Assembly: GCA_016124525.1 (NCBI GenBank)
Contig: WGNO01000040.1
Location: forward strand, 1 to 56,935
Direction of reading: 5' to 3'
From: Nostoc sp. RI_552
GTDB lineage: Bacteria; Cyanobacteriota; Cyanobacteriia; Cyanobacteriales; Nostocaceae
Length of the DNA: 56,935 bases
This document shows, in pieces, positions 18,007-27,612 of this stretch. Each line of letters opens with the position of its first letter. Positions within the stretch are counted from its first letter, which is position 1. Under the pieces are notes generated by a model. The model searched no databases. It saw only the letters and a list, made by a program, of their open reading frames with translations, and had not been told where the DNA came from. A program made the translations under genes and the position numbers.

Positions 18007-19389
18007 TTAACTCAACTCAGATACAAGCTGATTTTCCTTACACCGCCCCTTAATTACCATCTCCATACCTCCTTTTGGAGCAAACAGTAAGCCCTTACGT
18101 ACTGGCTGCATTGGTTTACTATTTGCTAATTCCATTTCCCAGTTAGAAACCACTGAGGCCAAAACCAATTTCATTTCAAACAAGGCCAAAGCCATACCCA
18201 GACAGCGCCGATTACCACCACCAAAAGGTATATATTCAGAAGCTGAAAACTGTCTTTCTAAAAAACGCTCTGGTTTAAATGTCTTAGCGTCAGGATATAA
18301 ATTTTCCCGATGATGGGTTAAATAAACACAGGGAATTAATAACGTCCCAGGCGGAAACTCATATTCCCCAATTTGTAGCGATGATTTAACCAACCTAGTT
18401 AATGTTATTACTGCTACTGGGTAAATACGTAATGTTTCTGAGCAGACTGCATTCAAATAAGGTAAGCGAAAAATGGCATTGGCTTGGGGGTGTTCTCCCA
18501 GAGTTGATAACTCTTGCAATAATTTTTCCCGCACTTGTGGCTGATTGTGAATCCAATACAACGCCCAAGTCAGTGATGTGGCAGTAGTTTCGTGACCTGC
18601 TACTAATAAAGTCATCAACTCATCACGTAACTCCAAATCCGTCATTGGTTCACCCGCTTCATCGCGAGTAGCCATCATCAAAGATAAAATATCACACCGG
18701 GATGAATCAGGCTGTACCTTTCGTTCTTGAATCTCAGCATAAATCAGTTGGTCAATTTCCTGGCGTAAACTCAGAAACTGTCCCCAAGGACTCCAGGAAC
18801 CTAAATCCCGCTGCAATACTGGAAAAAGTAGCGCTAAGGCTCTTAAAGCAGGTGTTTTGGGGTTCAGGATATTAATTAAAAGTTGCTTTAGCTGTTCGTA
18901 ACGTGGCCCTTCAGCTAGACCAAATACAGCTTTTAAAATCACTTGAAAAGAAATAGCCTGCATAGATGACAGAATAGAAACAGTTCCCCCAACTTGCCAT
19001 TTATCAGTCACTTCCTTGGTGATATCACGAATTAACTGACCATAAGCTAACATTCGTTCCCCATGAAACGGTGGTGCTAACAGCTTGCGTTGTCGTTGAT
19101 GTTGCTTACCTTCTAGTGATAGTAATGATTGATTTCCCAACAAAGGTGCTTTCACCCCAGCTGGTGCGCCGGAGTCTAAATATTTAGGGTCGCTGCTAAA
19201 AATCTGCTGAATAGCTTGAGGGTTGCTCACAAATACTTGAGGCTTAAAAACTGGGCCGATGCGGAGAGTGAAAATATCACCATACCTTTGAGCACAGTCT
19301 TCCAGATATTCAAAAGGGCTAGTTAGCCAGTGATATGTCTGTAACCAAGGATGAGCTTGGGGGCCGTCAGGTAGCTTAGTTCCTAGCAT
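18007..19389 (-). CDS. Cytochrome P450, CYP110-like
   Basis: This is a heme-thiolate monooxygenase. Visible landmarks are the I-helix oxygen-binding motif AGHETTATSL, the K-helix ETLRIYP (ExxR), FKPERFL, and the heme loop FGGGNRRCLGMALALFE with the cysteine ligand. The start MLGTKLPDGPQAHPWLQ at 19389 resembles CYP110 proteins of Nostoc and has GGGAGA about ten bases upstream. A longer frame to 19455 adds 22 residues without homology. CYP110 members oxidise fatty acids, alkanes or terpenes; the substrate here is unknown. The redox partner is not in the window. The HAD gene lies upstream on the same strand, about 100 bases away. Confidence 0.92.
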   Translation of the reverse strand: MLGTKLPDGPQAHPWLQTYHWLTSPFEYLEDCAQRYGDIFTLRIGPVFKPQVFVSNPQAIQQIFSSDPKYLDSGAPAGVKAPLLGNQSLLSLEGKQHQRQRKLLAPPFHGERMLAYGQLIRDITKEVTDKWQVGGTVSILSSMQAISFQVILKAVFGLAEGPRYEQLKQLLINILNPKTPALRALALLFPVLQRDLGSWSPWGQFLSLRQEIDQLIYAEIQERKVQPDSSRCDILSLMMATRDEAGEPMTDLELRDELMTLLVAGHETTATSLTWALYWIHNQPQVREKLLQELSTLGEHPQANAIFRLPYLNAVCSETLRIYPVAVITLTRLVKSSLQIGEYEFPPGTLLIPCVYLTHHRENLYPDAKTFKPERFLERQFSASEYIPFGGGNRRCLGMALALFEMKLVLASVVSNWEMELANSKPMQPVRKGLLFAPKGGMEMVIKGRCKENQLVSELS

Positions 19390-19493
19390 TTTGATTTTTC
19401 TCCCAGAACAATTGGTATGAACCAGTAATTCATGCACCGATTCTTGATTCTTCAAACACCAATGTAATTACTATTAATATTACCTTGTAATTT

Positions 19494-20309
19494 TTATTGT
19501 TTATTTTTATTGATTTCCTCTAACAATTCTGCTATTTTCATGGCATTTAGTTGTTGAACATTACTTAAAACAATTGCTGCACCTGCTGCTAGTAATGTTT
19601 GACTATAAGCATCACTATGGGCTGGTGTTTCTTGTACATGAGGAGGTAAAATTCCCACACCAATCCAATTGCGGTGAGGATTGATTTCTCGAGCTTTTCT
19701 GACAGTATACATATCAGCTACAGTATCTCCCACATAGATAATTGTAGGTATATTATTTGGTTCATTTTCTAACTGTTCAACAGTGGCAAAAAGTCCTGTG
19801 GGATCCGGTTTACCTGGGGCATCTTCCATGGCAATTAACACAGGGGATTGTAAACCTAAACGTTTGTGTAAAACATAAGTGGCAGAAGCACGGGTAGCAC
19901 CACTAAAAAATCCCCAACAAATTCCTAACTCTGTCAGTTTTTCTAAATAGCTAGTTTGTAATAATAACGGTTCATTACAGATATATCCAGTCCAATTTTC
20001 TGGGTCAGTGCCTCGATAACGAGATTGAAAAAATGTAACTATGGCTTTGTAATTCAGTGGCAACTGTTGGCGAGATTTCCCTTGTGATTCAAAGTAGCGG
20101 TAAATCAATTCTTGGGAAGCTTCCCAGTCATTATTCCACAATCCTTCAGATTTGAGCTGGTCAATGTCTCCTGGGGTGGGACGATAGGCTGTGTTCGTAA
20201 AATGCTCTACAGTGTCCGCCAAGGCTCGACGGTAGGAATTGCCGACATCGCGCACCACACCGTCAATGTCGAAAACCACAATAGTTGTTTCTGAAAATTT
20301 TCCAGTCAT
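19494..20309 (-). CDS. HAD-superfamily hydrolase (subfamily IA, TIGR01548-like)
   Basis: The protein begins with HAD motif I, VVFDIDGVVRDVGNSYRRA, with the nucleophile and acid Asp residues in DIDG. Motif II is the serine/threonine in FFSGATR, and the motif III lysine is in GKPDPTG. Motif IV is VGDTVADM. The 271 residues and the VRDVGNSYRRAL...TNTAYRP stretch fit the cyanobacterial and plant family TIGR01548, of unknown substrate. It is a cytoplasmic phosphatase by fold. It lies upstream of the P450 on the same strand, with no evident functional link. Confidence 0.85.
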   Translation of the reverse strand: MTGKFSETTIVVFDIDGVVRDVGNSYRRALADTVEHFTNTAYRPTPGDIDQLKSEGLWNNDWEASQELIYRYFESQGKSRQQLPLNYKAIVTFFQSRYRGTDPENWTGYICNEPLLLQTSYLEKLTELGICWGFFSGATRASATYVLHKRLGLQSPVLIAMEDAPGKPDPTGLFATVEQLENEPNNIPTIIYVGDTVADMYTVRKAREINPHRNWIGVGILPPHVQETPAHSDAYSQTLLAAGAAIVLSNVQQLNAMKIAELLEEINKNKQ

Positions 20310-20498
20310 AGGATTTGCTAGATTAAAGCAGCCTTTAAATTTTAATCGGTCATGCTTAAGTAATTTGCAACCACTACTTGGTCATCAGGTGAAGCATTGA
20401 GTTAAAATGGACAATCACACAGCGCATACAGTGGGCATCATTTCCACCCGTGCGATAGCAACTTACTATTAATCCCCACATATTCCCCGGAGGTGTGA

Positions 20499-20798
20499 TT
20501 GACCCAATTTATTCTCAAAATCCTTTGGTTAGACGAAAACGTTGCCCTAGCAGTGGATCAAGTTGTAGGCAAAGGTACTAGTCCTTTGACTAAATATTTT
20601 TTCTGGCCTCGCAATGATGCCTGGGAAGAGTTAAAAAAGGAATTAGAGTCCAAACACTGGATTAATGACGTAGATCGCGTCGAATTGCTCAATAAAGCCA
20701 CAGAAGTAATTAACTACTGGCAAGAGGAAGGCAGAAGACGACCGATGGCAGAAGCTCAATTGAAATTCCCTGAAGTTGCCTTTACAGGTAGCGCCTGA
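20499..20798 (+). CDS. Plastid-specific ribosomal protein PSRP-3 / Ycf65
   Basis: A small 30S subunit protein found in cyanobacteria and plastids. The 99 residues carry the family features [37 protein letters not shown] and the YWQE segment. The start is TTG at 20499, fixed by GGAGG at 20489-20493, five bases upstream; no ATG or usable GTG lies in frame nearby. It stands alone with its own terminator at 20846. Confidence 0.95.
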   Translation: MTQFILKILWLDENVALAVDQVVGKGTSPLTKYFFWPRNDAWEELKKELESKHWINDVDRVELLNKATEVINYWQEEGRRRPMAEAQLKFPEVAFTGSA

Positions 20799-20845
20799 GA
20801 AATTCAACATCCTCCCTGCTAGGTACTGAAACATGTTAAGGTGAG

Positions 20846-20867
20846 CAGCGCCCTGGGCGCTGTTTTT
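20846..20867 (+). terminator. Rho-independent terminator of the PSRP-3 gene
   Basis: CAGCGCC and GGCGCTG form a 7-bp GC-rich stem with loop CTG, followed directly by five T residues (20863-20867). It lies 48 bases after the stop codon. Confidence 0.9.
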
Positions 20868-21080
20868 ACTCAAATTTCACTGAATACGGATTCAAAAATA
20901 AAATCCCACCCCCACCCCCTTTTCTGAGTGACCAGAGGGAAAAGCTTAACGTAATTTTGGATTTTAGATTCGGTATCCAAAAAGACAAAATCAATATGTT
21001 ATTTTTATGTTGTCAAACTGAAATTATACAGTTGGTAGCCTGTTGGTGTTTACATTTTTTCAACCCACAGCGAGGTTCAT

Positions 21081-21863
21081 ATTATTTATTGGTACGACGG
21101 CAAACTCATAAAATCCCAAACCCTAGAATTAGATATTCATGACCCAGGGTTACTTTATGGCGCTACGGTGTTTACAACAATGCGGGTTTATCAGCAATCC
21201 CTCGATAGTAATTTAACTAACTGGGTAGCACACTGCCATCGCCTACGTTACTCAGTACAATCTTTTGCTTGGTTAGAACCAAACTGGAATCTGGTGCGTC
21301 AAGGTGCAGAAACTCTGGCGAAAATTTTCCCCATCCTGAGAATCACTTTGTTTGCAGACGGACGCGAGTGGGTAACCGGGAGATTATTACCACCAGATTT
21401 AATTACAAAACAAACACACGGCGTTAGCACAAATTTGGCAATGTCTAACCTTTATCGCTCTCTACCTTCTCATAAAACTGGCAACTACCTCAGTGCTTGG
21501 TTGGCCAAATCTCAAGCTCAACAATTAAATTCTCAGGAAGCAATTTTAGTTGATGAAGCAGGTAATTGGTTAGAAACTACCACAGGTAATCTCTGGGGAT
21601 GGCAAAATGGTAGTTGGTGGACACCACCATTAACAGAAGAAATTTTGTCGGGAATAGTGCGATCGCAACTGATAAAATGGCTGCCAATAGTAGGTGAGTC
21701 ACCTTGGAATCAAGAGTTAGTGCGCGGATTTGAAGCCATCGCCTACACTAATAGTGTGGTAGAAATTATCCCCATTCACACGGTTCAGCAGCCCACAGGA
21801 TCGCTCAAATATAATCCCTACCATCCTAGTTTTGCACAAATGAGGAGGTTTTTTCTAACATGA
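21081..21863 (+). CDS. Aminotransferase class IV, PabC-like (4-amino-4-deoxychorismate lyase type), probable ATT start
   Basis: This is a PLP enzyme of fold type IV. The frame is open from 21039, and recognisable sequence begins at about 21084 (IYWYDGKLIKSQTLELDIHD, then PGLLYGATVFTTMRVY). That carries the conserved DPGLLYGxTVF..R segment near the N-terminus. The catalytic lysine is probably in SLPSHKTGNYL, and EAILVDEAGNWLETTTGNLW is the typical E..TGN PLP-phosphate region. No ATG, GTG or TTG occurs in frame before GTG 21168, which would delete the N-terminal strand. GAGG (21072-21075) sits just upstream of two ATT codons (21081, 21084), so a rare ATT start is likely. About 260 aa, probably in folate synthesis; a D-amino acid or branched-chain role is possible. 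Confidence 0.75.
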   Translation: MIYWYDGKLIKSQTLELDIHDPGLLYGATVFTTMRVYQQSLDSNLTNWVAHCHRLRYSVQSFAWLEPNWNLVRQGAETLAKIFPILRITLFADGREWVTGRLLPPDLITKQTHGVSTNLAMSNLYRSLPSHKTGNYLSAWLAKSQAQQLNSQEAILVDEAGNWLETTTGNLWGWQNGSWWTPPLTEEILSGIVRSQLIKWLPIVGESPWNQELVRGFEAIAYTNSVVEIIPIHTVQQPTGSLKYNPYHPSFAQMRRFFLT

Positions 21864-21975
21864 CAGCCCCACCGTTATGTTATACCTTAAGATAAGTTAA
21901 CATAATTTTTAATAATGCCCTCTCATATCCGAGAAGCTACGCTAACTCACAAAAAATACAGGAGGATAGACCTCA

Positions 21976-23814
21976 GTGAATAAAAGATGGAGAAATGCGG
22001 GGCTGTATGCGCTGCTTTTTATAGTTGTCATTGCTCTAGGCACAGCATTCTTTGACAAACAACCTCAAACTAGAGAAACATGGCGATACAGTCAATTTAT
22101 TCAAGAAGTTGACAACGGCAGAGTAGATAGAGTCAGTCTGAGTGCAGACGGCTCCACAGCACTTGTTACCTCCAGAGATGGTGACAAAAAGATAGTAAAT
22201 TTAGTCAAGGACCCTGATTTAATCAATAACCTGAATAATAAGGGTGTTGATATTTCTATTCTGCCCCAAACCGATGAAGGATTTTGGTTTAAGGCACTGA
22301 GCAGTTTATTTTTCCCTGTATTGCTTCTGGTGGGTTTATTCTTCTTGCTACGCCGCGCTCAAACCGGCCCCGGTAACCAAGCAATGAACTTTGGTAAATC
22401 CAAAGCAAGAGTGCAAATGGAGCCCCAAACTCAGGTCACCTTTGGAGATGTGGCTGGGATTGACCAAGCCAAACTGGAATTAAACGAAGTAGTAGACTTT
22501 CTCAAAAATGCCGACCGCTTCACCGCAGTGGGAGCAAAAATTCCTAAAGGTGTATTATTAGTTGGTCCTCCTGGTACAGGTAAAACCCTTCTCGCTCGTG
22601 CTGTAGCTGGGGAAGCAGGTGTACCCTTCTTTTCCATCTCTGGTTCTGAGTTTGTGGAAATGTTCGTAGGTGTGGGTGCTTCCCGCGTCCGCGATTTGTT
22701 TGAGCAAGCTAAGAGCAGTGCCCCTTGCATCGTGTTTATCGATGAAATTGATGCTGTAGGTCGTCAACGGGGTGCAGGTTTAGGCGGTGGTAACGACGAA
22801 CGAGAACAAACCCTCAACCAGTTACTGACCGAAATGGATGGTTTTGAAGGTAATACTGGCATTATCATTATTGCCGCTACCAACCGTCCTGATGTCTTAG
22901 ATGCAGCTTTGTTGCGTCCTGGTCGTTTTGACCGTCAAGTAGTTGTAGATCGTCCTGACTATGCAGGACGTAGCGAAATTCTTAAAGTTCACGCCCGTGG
23001 TAAAACCTTGGCTAAGGATGTGGACTTAGATAAAATCGCTCGTCGCACTCCTGGTTTTACAGGTGCAGATTTATCTAACTTGCTCAACGAAGCTGCAATT
23101 TTGGCAGCACGGCGCAATTTAACTGAAATCTCAATGGATGAAATCAATGATGCCATTGATCGCGTCCTGGCTGGCCCAGAAAAGAAAGACCGAGTGATGA
23201 GCGAGAAGCGCAAAACCCTAGTAGCATATCACGAAGCCGGTCACGCCCTAATTGGTGCTTTAATGCCAGACTATGACCCAGTACAAAAAATCAGCATTAT
23301 TCCTCGCGGTCGTGCTGGTGGTCTAACTTGGTTTACTCCCAGTGAAGACCGTATGGATACAGGCTTGTATAGCCGTGCTTATCTAGAAAATCAAATGGCT
23401 GTAGCTTTAGGCGGTCGTCTAGCTGAAGAATTAGTCTTTGGTGAAGAGGAAGTAACCACTGGTGCTTCCAACGACTTGCAACAAGTAGCCCGTGTAGCCC
23501 GTCAGATGATTACCCGCTTTGGTATGAGCGATCGCTTGGGCCCAGTGGCTCTCGGTCGTCAGCAAGGTAATATGTTTCTTGGTCGGGATATCATGTCAGA
23601 GCGTGATTTCTCAGAAGAAACCGCTGCTGTTATTGATGAAGAAGTCCGCAAACTTGTGGATCTAGCTTATTCACGTGCTAAAGAAGTATTAGTTAACAAT
23701 CGCCACATTCTCGATCAACTTGCCAAAATGCTAGTTGAGAAAGAAACAGTGGATGCTGAAGAATTGCAAGAAATTTTGGCAAATAACGATGTCAAAACTG
23801 CTGCTTTTGCATAA
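21976..23814 (+). CDS. ftsH: ATP-dependent zinc metalloprotease FtsH (FtsH3-like)
   Basis: FtsH is a membrane-anchored hexameric AAA+ protease that removes damaged membrane proteins, including photosystem proteins in cyanobacteria. There are two membrane helices (about residues 9-25 and 106-126) with a periplasmic or lumenal domain between them. Walker A is GPPGTGKT (197-204), Walker B is [11 protein letters not shown], the second region of homology is [20 protein letters not shown], and the zinc site is HEAGH (419-423). The 612 aa and the start [13 protein letters not shown] resemble Synechocystis FtsH3 (Slr1604) as I recall it. The start is GTG at 21976 with GGAGG at 21961-21965. Confidence 0.97.
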   Translation: MNKRWRNAGLYALLFIVVIALGTAFFDKQPQTRETWRYSQFIQEVDNGRVDRVSLSADGSTALVTSRDGDKKIVNLVKDPDLINNLNNKGVDISILPQTDEGFWFKALSSLFFPVLLLVGLFFLLRRAQTGPGNQAMNFGKSKARVQMEPQTQVTFGDVAGIDQAKLELNEVVDFLKNADRFTAVGAKIPKGVLLVGPPGTGKTLLARAVAGEAGVPFFSISGSEFVEMFVGVGASRVRDLFEQAKSSAPCIVFIDEIDAVGRQRGAGLGGGNDEREQTLNQLLTEMDGFEGNTGIIIIAATNRPDVLDAALLRPGRFDRQVVVDRPDYAGRSEILKVHARGKTLAKDVDLDKIARRTPGFTGADLSNLLNEAAILAARRNLTEISMDEINDAIDRVLAGPEKKDRVMSEKRKTLVAYHEAGHALIGALMPDYDPVQKISIIPRGRAGGLTWFTPSEDRMDTGLYSRAYLENQMAVALGGRLAEELVFGEEEVTTGASNDLQQVARVARQMITRFGMSDRLGPVALGRQQGNMFLGRDIMSERDFSEETAAVIDEEVRKLVDLAYSRAKEVLVNNRHILDQLAKMLVEKETVDAEELQEILANNDVKTAAFA

Positions 23815-23840
23815 TTCAGTTGAGTTGCAATTTCAGTAAA

Positions 23841-23879
23841 GGGTAACTCTGGAAATTCCAGAGTTACCCTAATTTTTTT
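23841..23879 (+). terminator. Rho-independent terminator of ftsH
   Basis: GGGTAACTCTGG and CCAGAGTTACCC form a long perfect stem at 23841-23869, followed by TAATTTTTTT. It starts 27 bases after the ftsH stop. Confidence 0.93.
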
Positions 23880-24004
23880 GGACATCGCAGTTGATTGATA
23901 TTTTAATCACAATACCACTGCGCTTACTATGAATACTTTAGTACCCACACTAACCCCCTAATCCCAAAAAAATATTTGGGAGATTGCTAATTAATAACTT
24001 CCTA

Positions 24005-24838
24005 CTAATGATTAACTTTAACTTTGCAATAACCAACCTGATGTTCCTTGCGCCAAGCATGGGGAGGTAAACCATGATGTTGACGAAACTGACGCGAGAA
24101 ATGGGAAACATCTTGATAACCAAGTGCTCTGGCAATTTGCTCCACAGTTTGATGATCATTTTGCAATAAAAACCGCGCTCCTTGCATCCGGCGTTTCACA
24201 ATCCAGCTGTTTATAGTCTCTCCTGTCTGTTTTCCTACTTGATTAGTTAAGTAAGCGGGTGAGTAACCAACTGCTTCAGCTACATCACACAGGGTAATTC
24301 CTTCGTGATAATGAGCTTCAATAAAGTCAAACACTTTTTTTAATTGGGGAATACAGGGAAAAATAGATTTAGGTTCATTCAAAGTTAAAGTTTTATCCGG
24401 GGATGACGATTTTTGAGCCTCCTGGAATTTAGTAGCACACCAACTTTGCAGAATAGCTTGTCTTTGTAACTGGGTAGTGATTGTTCTCAGCAATTCGTCT
24501 AGTGTAAAGGGTTTAGTGATATAGTCATCTGCGCCTAACTCCATACCTTTACGAACAGCTCCTCTAGTGCAGCTACCAGTGATAAAAATAAAAGGAATAA
24601 TTGCTGTGACAGGATCTTGGCGTAGCATAGTTAGAACACCATAACCATCTACATCAGGCATTGTAATATCACAAACCACTAAATCGGGTATATGCTCTTG
24701 TGCTTGTTGAATACCAGTCAGACCATTTTCCGCGCTGATAGTATCAAAGCCTTTAGCCCGAAGACCTTTGACATAAAGATTGCGGGTAACAGCATCATCT
24801 TCAATTACGAGAATTTTTTTCGCTGATTCGTACTTCAT
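24005..24838 (-). CDS. Response regulator with AraC-type DNA-binding domain (scytonemin-locus regulator)
   Basis: The second half of a two-component system. Residues 8-120 are a receiver domain: acidic pocket E13-D14-D15, phosphoacceptor D57 in VVCDITMPD, T87 in FITGS, and K109 in YITKPF. After a linker, residues ~165-265 form an AraC/XylS double helix-turn-helix (LCDVAEAVGYSPAYLTNQVG and IARALGYQDVSHFSRQFRQH). It lies 65 bases after the kinase gene, on the same strand, and both diverge from scyA. In Nostoc punctiforme the neighbouring pair NpF1277/NpF1278 occupies this place, and the regulator is reported to be needed for the scytonemin response. Direct control of scyA here is inferred from position. 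Confidence 0.92.
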   Translation of the reverse strand: MKYESAKKILVIEDDAVTRNLYVKGLRAKGFDTISAENGLTGIQQAQEHIPDLVVCDITMPDVDGYGVLTMLRQDPVTAIIPFIFITGSCTRGAVRKGMELGADDYITKPFTLDELLRTITTQLQRQAILQSWCATKFQEAQKSSSPDKTLTLNEPKSIFPCIPQLKKVFDFIEAHYHEGITLCDVAEAVGYSPAYLTNQVGKQTGETINSWIVKRRMQGARFLLQNDHQTVEQIARALGYQDVSHFSRQFRQHHGLPPHAWRKEHQVGYCKVKVNH

Positions 24839-24903
24839 TTTCTAGCACCCTAAATCGTAGCCGTAAACAGAAAAAATTGATTTTTTCTTTCCCAAATTTA
24901 TAA

Positions 24904-26289
24904 TTAGGAAAAAACAGATGATTTTTTAATTAATGGCAGGATTACAGTAAACTTCGTACCGACACCAGTCTCACTTTCCGCAGTAACCTCACCGCCATGT
25001 AAGTCTACAAGGGTTTTGATAATCGATAAACCCAATCCAGTACCGGGTATATTATCAACGTTACTTCCTCGAAAAAATGGCTCAAATAATCTTTGTTGAT
25101 CTGCCGATGGAATGCCAATCCCCCGATCTTTGACCTGGAAAATTACCTGGCCATTTTCGCAAGCAAGCGTAAAATCAATGCTGGTCTGCCAAGGAGAATA
25201 TTTAATTGCATTATCCAACAAATTTTTCAAAATAGGTTCTAGTATTTTTGGATCAACCCAGGCTGTGAGTAAATCAAATTCACTGATAAAAATGATAGGT
25301 TTGTGGCTTATACTCATATGCATTTGTGCCACTAAATGATTACAGAATTCCACTAAATCAACCGATTGCGGTTTAAAATGTATTTTGGCTGTTTCTGCTT
25401 TAGCAAAGTTCAAAGTATCATCTAACATCTGGCTGATTTCCTCGATAGCTTTTTCAATATGCTCCAGTAATGGTTGTATTTTCTTCTCCGTATGTTTGTC
25501 TACTTGTTCCTTAAGTAAGCTATTAGAGAATGAAACAATATTCAGTGGAGTACGTAATTGATGACAAACCATAGAAAGAAAACGCGCTCTCATATCGCTG
25601 AGTTGTTTTGCTTGTTCTAAAGCTTTATTGAGATCTGATTCTAGATTTTTGTAATCTGTAATATCAATACCTGTAATCAGTTCAAGTTGTTTCACCTGGA
25701 AATCTAGCATTCCACCAAGTTGAGCAACAGCGCAAGCTAGCCAGGGTTCTGTGCCATCTTTTGTGAGAATATTCATCTCCTGGTATTCAAATTTTCCTCG
25801 TGGGTTGTGGTTCTTTACCTGTTTGCATTCTTCACTCTTGAGCACTGTGACATTTCTTAATTGGTCTATCCATGTTTGTACACTTAAGTCTATTATTTCA
25901 TCACTTTTTTCTCTGACAACAGCACAGCCAAACTTTGTACCTGAACTTTCTCCATAAATAATAGATATTTCTGCCAGAAATATACGACCTCCTTTAGTAC
26001 GATAGCGAGATATAAAGGTAAAAGAACCTGCTGATTTGATTTCTGACCAATTATGTAGATAATAGTCTATATCTATATCATGCAGTGCCATCAAAAGCAG
26101 TTCCTCACGGGAATATTCAGTTATTTTGCAAGTGGCATCATTGATATAAATAAACTGTTCATTTTCTCCTAAACAAAAAGCAGCCTCTACAGATTGATTG
26201 ATAAAGAAGTAAGCAAACTTTAAATCTATTTCTGGCTGTAGCTTCCATTCATAATCGGAGAAAACTAACCTATGTCCACTGGAATTCAT
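24904..26289 (-). CDS. PAS-domain sensor histidine kinase (scytonemin-locus)
   Basis: This is a sensor kinase for the adjacent AraC-type regulator. There are two PAS-like domains (about residues 25-130 and 140-215; the second ends in a PAC-like ITGIDITDYK). A coiled linker leads to the dimerisation and phosphoacceptor helix with H243 in MVCHQLRTPLN. The ATPase domain has N-box NLLDNAIKYS, G1 DRGIGIP, F-box LFEPFFRG, and G2 GTGLGLSII. No membrane helix is visible, so it is probably cytoplasmic and senses an internal signal (redox, light or a bound cofactor). The start MNSSGHRL at 26289 is the only one giving the full first PAS domain. 461 aa. Confidence 0.92.
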   Translation of the reverse strand: MNSSGHRLVFSDYEWKLQPEIDLKFAYFFINQSVEAAFCLGENEQFIYINDATCKITEYSREELLLMALHDIDIDYYLHNWSEIKSAGSFTFISRYRTKGGRIFLAEISIIYGESSGTKFGCAVVREKSDEIIDLSVQTWIDQLRNVTVLKSEECKQVKNHNPRGKFEYQEMNILTKDGTEPWLACAVAQLGGMLDFQVKQLELITGIDITDYKNLESDLNKALEQAKQLSDMRARFLSMVCHQLRTPLNIVSFSNSLLKEQVDKHTEKKIQPLLEHIEKAIEEISQMLDDTLNFAKAETAKIHFKPQSVDLVEFCNHLVAQMHMSISHKPIIFISEFDLLTAWVDPKILEPILKNLLDNAIKYSPWQTSIDFTLACENGQVIFQVKDRGIGIPSADQQRLFEPFFRGSNVDNIPGTGLGLSIIKTLVDLHGGEVTAESETGVGTKFTVILPLIKKSSVFS

Positions 26290-27612
26290 GACTTTACTCT
26301 CTCCTTATCATAAGTCAGCACTAGAGCCATAAATAAACTAAACAGTTGATTTTGTTGCAAGCTATTTTTGAAAGAAAAATTAAAACATATATATACTCTC
26401 TTTTCTAACAGTTAATAATAGAGAAAAAATAGATAAGTTACCTCTAAATTTAATTTGACTTCCTTATAGTCGTGGGTTTTTATCGTTCTTTGTAGTCACT
26501 TTGGCTCTGTTAGTGAGAAGTTACTGATATAAATATGTTTACTCTACTCATCTTAAATTTAAGCAGATATTAAAATTATCTTAACTTTCCGTGCAAATAA
26601 ATAATTTACAAATGAAATTTTAACTAAATACCATCATCATAATTATCGCCTATTTCAGGGATAAATAATTTAAATTTTACAAGGTTATCCCTGTTGAAAA
26701 TAAGTATTTAATTCTTGATGTTCCTCATCTAAAAATTTACAGATAAGTGTGAAAGTTCATAATTATATTAATTCATAAATTATCTCATTTGTACAGTCCA
26801 TAAAGACTAAATTTTCCAAAAAAAAACTAACAAAATTTTAGTCAGGATTTTCGATTTGTAAAACTTCTTAATCTTTGTGGATTGCTAAAGATTTAACTAC
26901 ATAATAGTTTCCTGAGTCATCTCCCGTAAGAAATAAATTCCAAGAAAGAAAAATAAATTATTGCTTGATTATTTGTTGTAATAAAAACAATTTTTAAAAA
27001 AAATACTTGATATTTTGTTGTTCCTCTCTCTTAAGAAAGATAAAATTTTTAGATTATATATCTTATTCAAAGTCATAAAATTTACTCGGAAAATTGTCTA
27101 ATGAAAATAGAGAAATAGTTTTTTATTTAGATGAGTATCTTATGATTATCAAATGAGAAACTTATTTGATTCACTTGAGAATCATAAAAAATGAATTCCT
27201 CTATTAAGCTAACATAATCACGAAACTTTTGACAAATTTATGCAAAAAAAAATGATTGCAAGATATTTTTTACTTTTTCTTGAAAACTAAAAAATATGCC
27301 TTGTTGAGGTAGTTTGTAATTTAATGCAACCATTGCTGTCAAAACGAAAAATTTGACAACCCTATCAAAATAATGTTGATTGTAAATATGTTTTCATTGA
27401 CTCTAATATGATTTCCATAAGCACTTCCCTAAGTGTGTACGCTATACCAACAAATTTGTCACTGCGCTGACAAGGATCAATTAGTAGTATTCAACAGTCT
27501 TTACCATTGATGAAATCTAATCAAAACTGTAAAAAACATAGACGTTTGTATTAGATATTCTCTGCACTGTGACTGTGCATCAAAAAGCCTATATGCAAGC
27601 TTCTGGAATTAC
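26290..27612. promoter_or_regulatory. 1.3 kb AT-rich divergent regulatory region upstream of scyA
   Basis: No coding frame could be supported. The region is very AT-rich and separates the two-component system from scyA. A core TGACAA recurs: TTTTGACAAATT at 27227-27238, TTTGACAA at 27352-27359, and an inverted pair TTGTCA-CTGCGC-TGACAA at 27456-27473, about 140 bases upstream of scyA. A second inverted pair is TGTCAAA (27337-27343) with TTTGACA (27352-27358). These are candidate binding sites for the AraC-type regulator. No -10/-35 pair could be assigned with confidence. Confidence 0.5.

Noticed and set aside
20957..21142. 61-codon plus frame starting before the PabC-like gene
   Set aside because: It overlaps the conserved N-terminus of the PabC-like protein in another frame and has no recognisable sequence.
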